Source: Pseudomonadota bacterium
Lineage (GTDB): Bacteria > Pseudomonadota > Gammaproteobacteria > Acidiferrobacterales > Acidiferrobacteraceae
Reading direction: 5' to 3'
DNA: 16,377 nucleotides
Assembly: GCA_021795255.1 (NCBI GenBank)
Contig: JAJYPQ010000043.1
Span: 1 to 16,377 of the forward strand
Made by a program: the position numbers and the translations under genes
Part shown: positions 13,362 to 16,377 of the stretch, in pieces
Position numbering within the stretch: position 1 is the stretch's first letter
Layout of the letters: each line of letters opens with the position of its first letter
The notes under the pieces: model-generated
Database searches by the model: none
Told to the model about the DNA's origin: nothing
The model's input: only the letters and a program-made list of their open reading frames with translations

Positions 13362-13610
13362 ATGATTTTAGATGACCCCGTAATCCGATTCCAGGTCCTG
13401 CAAATGGGGCAAGAGATGGAGCGTGAAAGATTGATGGAGGAGCAGCGCCGACGGCGGGTCGATGAAGACCCCGCTGTTCGGGCGGCGCGCGCGCAGTTGC
13501 GAGAGGCCCAGGAGATGGTGGCCCTGGCGGAGCGGGCGGCGCGGGGAGAAGACATGACATACATCTGCCTGAGCGCCATGCGCAAGCTGGGCAGGCTCCG
13601 CAACGCCTAA
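13362..13610 (+). CDS. Small charged helical protein preceding the coupling protein
   Basis: This 82-residue protein is Arg/Glu/Met-rich, and most of it looks like a single helix (MGQEMERERLMEEQRRRR, then ALAERAARG). I chose ATG 13362 because AAGGAG at 13347-13352 lies 9 nt before it. An in-frame GTG at 13323 overlaps the previous stop but has no ribosome binding site. It is in the right place for a small accessory protein of the coupling protein, but no family is recognised. Confidence 0.6.
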   Translation: MILDDPVIRFQVLQMGQEMERERLMEEQRRRRVDEDPAVRAARAQLREAQEMVALAERAARGEDMTYICLSAMRKLGRLRNA

Positions 13611-13643
13611 CACTTAATTTCATTGGAAACATTGGAGGCTATT

Positions 13644-15266
13644 ATGGACGTTCAGAATCTGAAAAAGGCCGTCAACGACTACAACCGCAAGATATGCGGC
13701 GGCCCCCCATCGCTCATTATAGGTGGGGGAGCACTTGGTACCGCGGCGGTGGGCATAATTGGCGTGGCGGCATTGCTGGGGGCCGCCGGGGCCGAGTGGC
13801 CCGCCGGGAGCGGCGGCCAGGTGGCAGACCCAGGCATGGCGCTCATTATGGCCGGCGTGGGGATTGTGTTCCTCTCCCTGGCCTGGACGTGGGCCCAGCG
13901 CATAAGCCGCTTATCCAATCAAGTCATCAACATCGACGGCGCGCGCGAGGACGAGCACCACCAAAAGGGCACAAAGATTTGGAATCTTGGAGGCGCCGGT
14001 TACAAACTGCCCGCGCCCGCCGGCGCTTTGCGCATCGCTGGCGTGCCACTCCCCGCCAGCGTGGAGCAGCAGCACATATTGCTGGCCGGCGCCCCCGGCT
14101 CGGGCAAGTCCGAAGCCCTCAAGGCCCTGGTCGCCACGGTGCGCGAGCGCGGCAGCGATGGGGCCGTGATTCACGACCCCACGGGCGAGATGGTGTCTCT
14201 CTTTTACTCCCCAGAGCGGGGCGACATGATCATCAATCCGCTCGATGCCCGGCACGCAAACTGGGATCTCTGGGCCGACATGCGCCCCGGCGAGGAAGCC
14301 AACCTCGCCAAGGCCGTGATCCCGTCGGCGCAAGGCGATAACAAGTATTTCAGTGACGCCGCGCAAGCGCTTCTGGAAGTTTTGTTGCAGCAGACCCGCA
14401 ACATCGACGACCTGGTAAAAGCGGGTCTTGGAGAAAGCCCTAACGAGCTGGCGGAGAGGTTGCAAAACGCCGGGCTCGGTGGCCTTGTCGGAAACGTGAA
14501 GACGTTTGGGAGCGTGCGCGGAAACTTGGCGCCCTACCTCCGATCGCTGGCGCTCTTGCCTCCGATACCAGACGGGAAAGCGCCGATCAGCTTGGAGGAG
14601 TTCTGCGAGAAGCCGCGCGGTCGGTTCATCTTTTTGCTGACGAAGCGCCGGAACAAGGACGCGTTACGGCCGATTCACCAGCTTTTCCTCACTCAGCTGG
14701 TCAACACGGCCTTGTCGCTTCGCCCCGACCCATCGCGCCGGATCTGGCTCTTCATGGACGAACTGCCCGAGTTGTTGCCCTCGGATGCCATCGCCACGTC
14801 CCTCAGCCAGGGCCGCAAGTTTGGCTTGAGCACCGTCATGGCGCTCCAGGCAGTCGGCCAGATGTACGACCGCGTGGGCCAACATGAGGCGGCGGCGCTT
14901 TTGTCCATGCCCAAGAGCCGCCTCATCCTTCGCGTCGGGGATGGCGAGTCTGCCGAGCTGATGTCCAAAGAGATCGGCGACCGCCAGATTAAGCGCAAAA
15001 CCGAGAGCTTCAGCGAGGGCCACGGCCCGGAGGCCAAGAACTCGACCTCGACCTCGTGGCAGACGACCACCGAGCGCGCGGTCCTGGCCAGCGAGATCAT
15101 GGCGCTTCCCGACCTCAACGGCTTTCTGCGCGTCGAGGACACGACCATGCGCGTCGAAATGAAATACACCCCGCGCACGGCTTCGCAGCCGGATTACGAG
15201 CCGGTTCCGCCGCGCCCGCTGCCGGTCGCCGAGAAGAAGGAAGAGAAGGAGGAAGCCGATGGTTAA
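13644..15266 (+). CDS. Type IV coupling protein (TrwB/TraD family)
   Basis: This 540-residue inner-membrane ATPase links the relaxase-DNA complex to the secretion channel. Residues of about 23-47 and 65-85 are two transmembrane helices, with a short periplasmic loop between them. The cytoplasmic NTPase has Walker A GAPGSGKS (149-156, Lys155) and Walker B WLFMDELPEL (Asp372, Glu373). Later motifs (LSQGRKFGLSTVMALQAVGQ) are typical of the family. The length is close to TrwB (507). I chose ATG 13644, with GGAGG 5 nt upstream, over an in-frame TTG at 13623. A small membrane protein gene overlaps its 3' end by 8 nt. Presence of a coupling protein with a MobF relaxase and no channel genes suggests the channel is encoded outside the window or supplied in trans. 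The tail is charged (KKEEKEEADG). Confidence 0.93.
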   Translation: MDVQNLKKAVNDYNRKICGGPPSLIIGGGALGTAAVGIIGVAALLGAAGAEWPAGSGGQVADPGMALIMAGVGIVFLSLAWTWAQRISRLSNQVINIDGAREDEHHQKGTKIWNLGGAGYKLPAPAGALRIAGVPLPASVEQQHILLAGAPGSGKSEALKALVATVRERGSDGAVIHDPTGEMVSLFYSPERGDMIINPLDARHANWDLWADMRPGEEANLAKAVIPSAQGDNKYFSDAAQALLEVLLQQTRNIDDLVKAGLGESPNELAERLQNAGLGGLVGNVKTFGSVRGNLAPYLRSLALLPPIPDGKAPISLEEFCEKPRGRFIFLLTKRRNKDALRPIHQLFLTQLVNTALSLRPDPSRRIWLFMDELPELLPSDAIATSLSQGRKFGLSTVMALQAVGQMYDRVGQHEAAALLSMPKSRLILRVGDGESAELMSKEIGDRQIKRKTESFSEGHGPEAKNSTSTSWQTTTERAVLASEIMALPDLNGFLRVEDTTMRVEMKYTPRTASQPDYEPVPPRPLPVAEKKEEKEEADG

Positions 15267-15429
15267 GTTGGTGTTTGGGTTTATCACCATGATGACCCTG
15301 ATGGTTCTATTTTCACAGGGTTTTGGCGCGGCACTCGCCTTTGGTATGGTCATGAGCATTATGGGCTTGCTGTTCTGCCTCCCCTGGATCGCCCTAGGCG
15401 ACCCCGGCGGCCGCGAGAGCGGGGAATAA
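15259..15429 (+). CDS. Small two-span membrane protein
   Basis: This 56-residue hydrophobic protein has likely membrane spans at about 3-18 and 22-46, with many Met, Phe and Leu, and a charged tail. The ATG at 15259 overlaps the end of the coupling protein gene by 8 nt, and AGGAGG (15247-15252) sits inside that gene 6 nt before the start, so it is well supported although short. It may stabilise the coupling protein in the membrane or belong to the transfer channel; no known family is recognised. It is the last gene before the terminator at 15476-15502. Confidence 0.7.
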   Translation: MVKLVFGFITMMTLMVLFSQGFGAALAFGMVMSIMGLLFCLPWIALGDPGGRESGE

Positions 15430-15475
15430 CGTAACAGTCACGAAATCGACATGACCGGCGCACGGACGCGCTTTC

Positions 15476-15502
15476 GGCCCCCAAAACATCGGGGGCCTTT
15501 TT
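15476..15502 (+). terminator. Strong rho-independent terminator of the transfer operon
   Basis: The stem GGCCCCC/GGGGGCC pairs 15476-15482 with 15491-15497 around an 8-nt loop and is followed by TTTTT (15498-15502). It lies 46 nt after the small membrane protein gene and closes the long rightward transcript. Confidence 0.85.
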
Positions 15503-15774
15503 ATGCGCTTGGTGGCCGACGCATAGGGCTGCTGCGGCGCATCTCTCATGGCCGCATGTGATCGCGCTTCATTCGTCTCCTGTGGTTCTGCAAGCCTCGT
15601 TCTCGCCCCCCAGGCCGTGTCTCGTGCGCACTCCCTTACAAGCCCCGCGCCACCCGCAAAACCGGCGGGCGTCACGGCGCTTGCCGGTCGCCAACACCGC
15701 GCACTTCGCCCCGGCGCTTTTTGAGGGGGCGAGAGCCGAGGCAAGACGCAGAACCAAAAACCAGGAGACGAACT
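15503..15774 (+). other. Non-coding region with long-range stem, possible structured leader
   Basis: No gene is convincing here. A 12-base stretch at 15599-15610 ending TCTCGCCCCC can pair with GGGGGCGAGA and flanks at 15725-15736 (12 pairs with one G-U), enclosing about 114 nt. Inside, CCCGC/GCGGG and GCGCC/GGCGC arms nest (about 15645-15680). The stem ends 38 nt before the ATG of the small ORF at 15775, so it could be a 5' leader or a regulatory RNA. Short ORFs in this stretch lack ribosome binding sites. Confidence 0.4.
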
Positions 15775-15903
15775 ATGAAAACGCGCGATCACGAACATGC
15801 GGCAGAGGCAACCGGACGGCCTGAGGGGGCTCAAGGCCTCAGCAATCCGCAGGCGGGCACGCCCCACCAGGGATTCGCGAGAGTCACCGTGCCGGACCCA
15901 TGA
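15775..15903 (+). CDS. Small unknown ORF (42 residues)
   Basis: ATG at 15775 follows AGGAGA by about 7 nt and sits directly after the potentially structured region. The 42-residue product is rich in His, Gly, Pro and Ala and has no motif I recognise. It could be a leader peptide or a small regulatory protein. Support is the ribosome binding site and position only. Confidence 0.4.
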   Translation: MKTRDHEHAAEATGRPEGAQGLSNPQAGTPHQGFARVTVPDP

Positions 15904-15962
15904 CCGGGGCCGGGCTGGCGGTGGGGGCAGCCGCCGACCCCCTCACCCCGTCCCCCTATTTA

Positions 15963-16014
15963 CGATGACTCATCATCGAAAGCACTTGAATAACTATGAC
16001 GCGTCACCGATAAT
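15963..16014 (+). promoter_or_regulatory. Sigma70 promoter with two TGAC-type palindromes
   Basis: TTGAAT (15986-15991), a 17-bp spacer and GATAAT (16009-16014) form a good promoter for the gene at 16045. ATGACTCAT (15965-15973) lies upstream of the -35. TGACGCGTCA (15997-16006), a perfect 10-bp palindrome, lies between -35 and -10, where a bound repressor would block the polymerase. A further inverted repeat CGATGA/TCATCG spans 15963-15978. Autorepression by the downstream basic protein is plausible. Confidence 0.65.
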
Positions 16015-16044
16015 AGACTACAGAAACGGCATAGGAGCCACGCC

Positions 16045-16287
16045 ATGAGCAGACGCGCAAAGGGACCCGTGAGGTCGGCAGGCGGCATGGTCGGCGACGA
16101 CAAAACCAAGCGTAAGCGCGGCCGGCCCGCCAGCCCCACCCCGCGTCGTGTCCGCAACGCTGAGGCGGCCCGGCGGTACCGGGCACGCAAGAGGATGGAG
16201 AGGGAGGCGCGGCGGGATCCGCGCCAGCCGGTACGGTCGGCGATTATTGATTTGTCTGCGGTGGTGGTCTGGCGGCGCGGCGGGTAG
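16045..16287 (+). CDS. Small basic DNA-binding protein with AT-hook and bZIP-like basic motif
   Basis: This 80-residue protein is strongly basic. An AT-hook core RGRP lies at residues 25-28 within KRKRGRPASP. Residues 35-48 (RVRNAEAARRYRAR) fit the bZIP basic-region pattern, with Asn38 and Arg46 separated by seven residues. No leucine zipper follows, so dimerisation would need another route. AGGAG lies 7 nt before the ATG, and the promoter ahead carries TGAC half-site palindromes of the kind bZIP basic regions bind. Small bacterial proteins with a similar Arg-rich ERQRRYRAR-type segment are common but mostly uncharacterised, so it is best called a probable DNA-binding regulator. The gene ends 2 nt from the convergent recombinase stop. 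Confidence 0.7.
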   Translation: MSRRAKGPVRSAGGMVGDDKTKRKRGRPASPTPRRVRNAEAARRYRARKRMEREARRDPRQPVRSAIIDLSAVVVWRRGG

Positions 16288-16289
16288 CC

Positions 16290-16377
16290 CTACCCCAACA
16301 TCCCCACCAGATCCTCGGCGCGCAGGTGCGTATATCGTTTCAGCATTTGGAGGGTCTTGTGGCCGGTGATGGCCGCC
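16290..16377 (-). CDS. Tyrosine recombinase/integrase, C-terminal end only (partial)
   Basis: Reading leftward from the right edge, the last 28 codons give an ending with ITGHKTLQMLKRYTHL followed by RAEDLVGMLG and TAG (16290-16292). This is the classic C-terminal box of the phage integrase family. The His in GHKT is the catalytic His/Trp position, and the Tyr in RYTHL is the nucleophile. The rest of the gene is outside the window. It indicates an integrase or a dimer-resolution enzyme of the element. No attachment site could be identified. Confidence 0.9.
   Translation of the reverse strand, partial: AAITGHKTLQMLKRYTHLRAEDLVGMLG

Noticed and set aside
12208..13632. 474-residue minus-strand ORF opposite the charged coiled-coil gene
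   Set aside because: It is the antisense shadow of a Glu/Arg-rich gene (Leu/Pro-rich reading), without a ribosome binding site, and opposes a well-supported chain of coupled genes.
15450..15560. 36-residue ORF starting with ATGACCGGCGC after the small membrane gene
   Set aside because: It has no ribosome binding site and is interrupted by the strong terminator stem.
15558..15824. Plus-strand 88-residue ORF over the structured region
   Set aside because: It has no ribosome binding site, a Pro/Arg-rich composition, and overlaps the better-supported start at 15775.
15394..15867. Long minus-strand ORF across the 3' intergenic region
   Set aside because: It runs through the terminator and the potentially structured region, has no ribosome binding site and no protein-like composition (scattered Cys, Arg and Pro).

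Overview
The window is a GC-rich stretch (roughly 60-65% G+C by eye) with Shine-Dalgarno-led, tightly packed and often overlapping genes. It looks like the replication and DNA-processing part of a conjugative or mobilizable plasmid, or of an integrative conjugative element, from a proteobacterium. The species cannot be told from the sequence. The proteobacterial assignment rests on the MobF (TrwC/TraI-type) relaxase, the TrwB/TraD-type coupling protein, a signal-peptide-bearing outer-membrane barrel protein and the TraK/TraL- or Stb-like operon. No mating-pair-formation (type IV secretion channel) genes and no classical Rep initiator are visible, so these would lie outside the window or be absent. 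The right edge cuts the 3' end of a tyrosine recombinase, which favours an integrating element or a resolution system.

Layout. Positions 1-107 hold a promoter and a bidirectional hairpin. Positions 108-3664 (+) hold a small unknown gene translationally coupled to a 1057-residue protein that joins a degenerate Toprim primase-like domain to an XPD/DinG-like superfamily 2 helicase. Positions 3665-4020 are non-coding, with an AT-rich island and a terminator for the minus strand. Positions 4021-6614 (-) form a four-gene operon, read right to left: a small HTH-like DNA-binding protein, a ParA/TraL-like P-loop ATPase, a membrane-anchored coiled protein with a zinc-ribbon-like start, and a two-finger topoisomerase-type zinc protein. 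Positions 6615-7142 are a divergent intergenic region with 40-bp repeats, 11-bp-phased iterons, hairpins and a nic-like sequence; this is the best oriT and partition-site candidate. Positions 7143-15429 (+) run through the MobF relaxase-helicase, an Mrr-type nuclease coupled to it by ATGA, an outer-membrane barrel protein, several small or charged unknown proteins, the coupling protein and a small membrane protein, and end at a strong terminator (15476-15502). Positions 15503-16044 hold a potentially structured leader, a small ORF and a palindrome-decorated promoter. Positions 16045-16287 hold a small basic protein with an AT-hook and a bZIP-like basic motif, convergent with the recombinase tail (16290-16377, -).

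How it fits together. The minus operon plus the divergent relaxase resembles R388 stbABC-oriT-trw and RK2 traKLM-oriT-traJIH. An oriT/partition-binding protein and an ATPase flank the site that the relaxase would nick, and the coupling protein further along would feed the relaxase-DNA complex to a channel encoded elsewhere. The most striking unexplained signal is a 21-bp bipartite box, AATTTCC-N9-GCTAW, present six times with an invariant spacing. Every copy lies on the coding strand 26-46 nt before a start codon, and four of the six are followed by a GGGCCGG...CCGGCCC hairpin placed just before the ribosome binding site. This looks like an element-wide regulatory signal linking both divergent operons.
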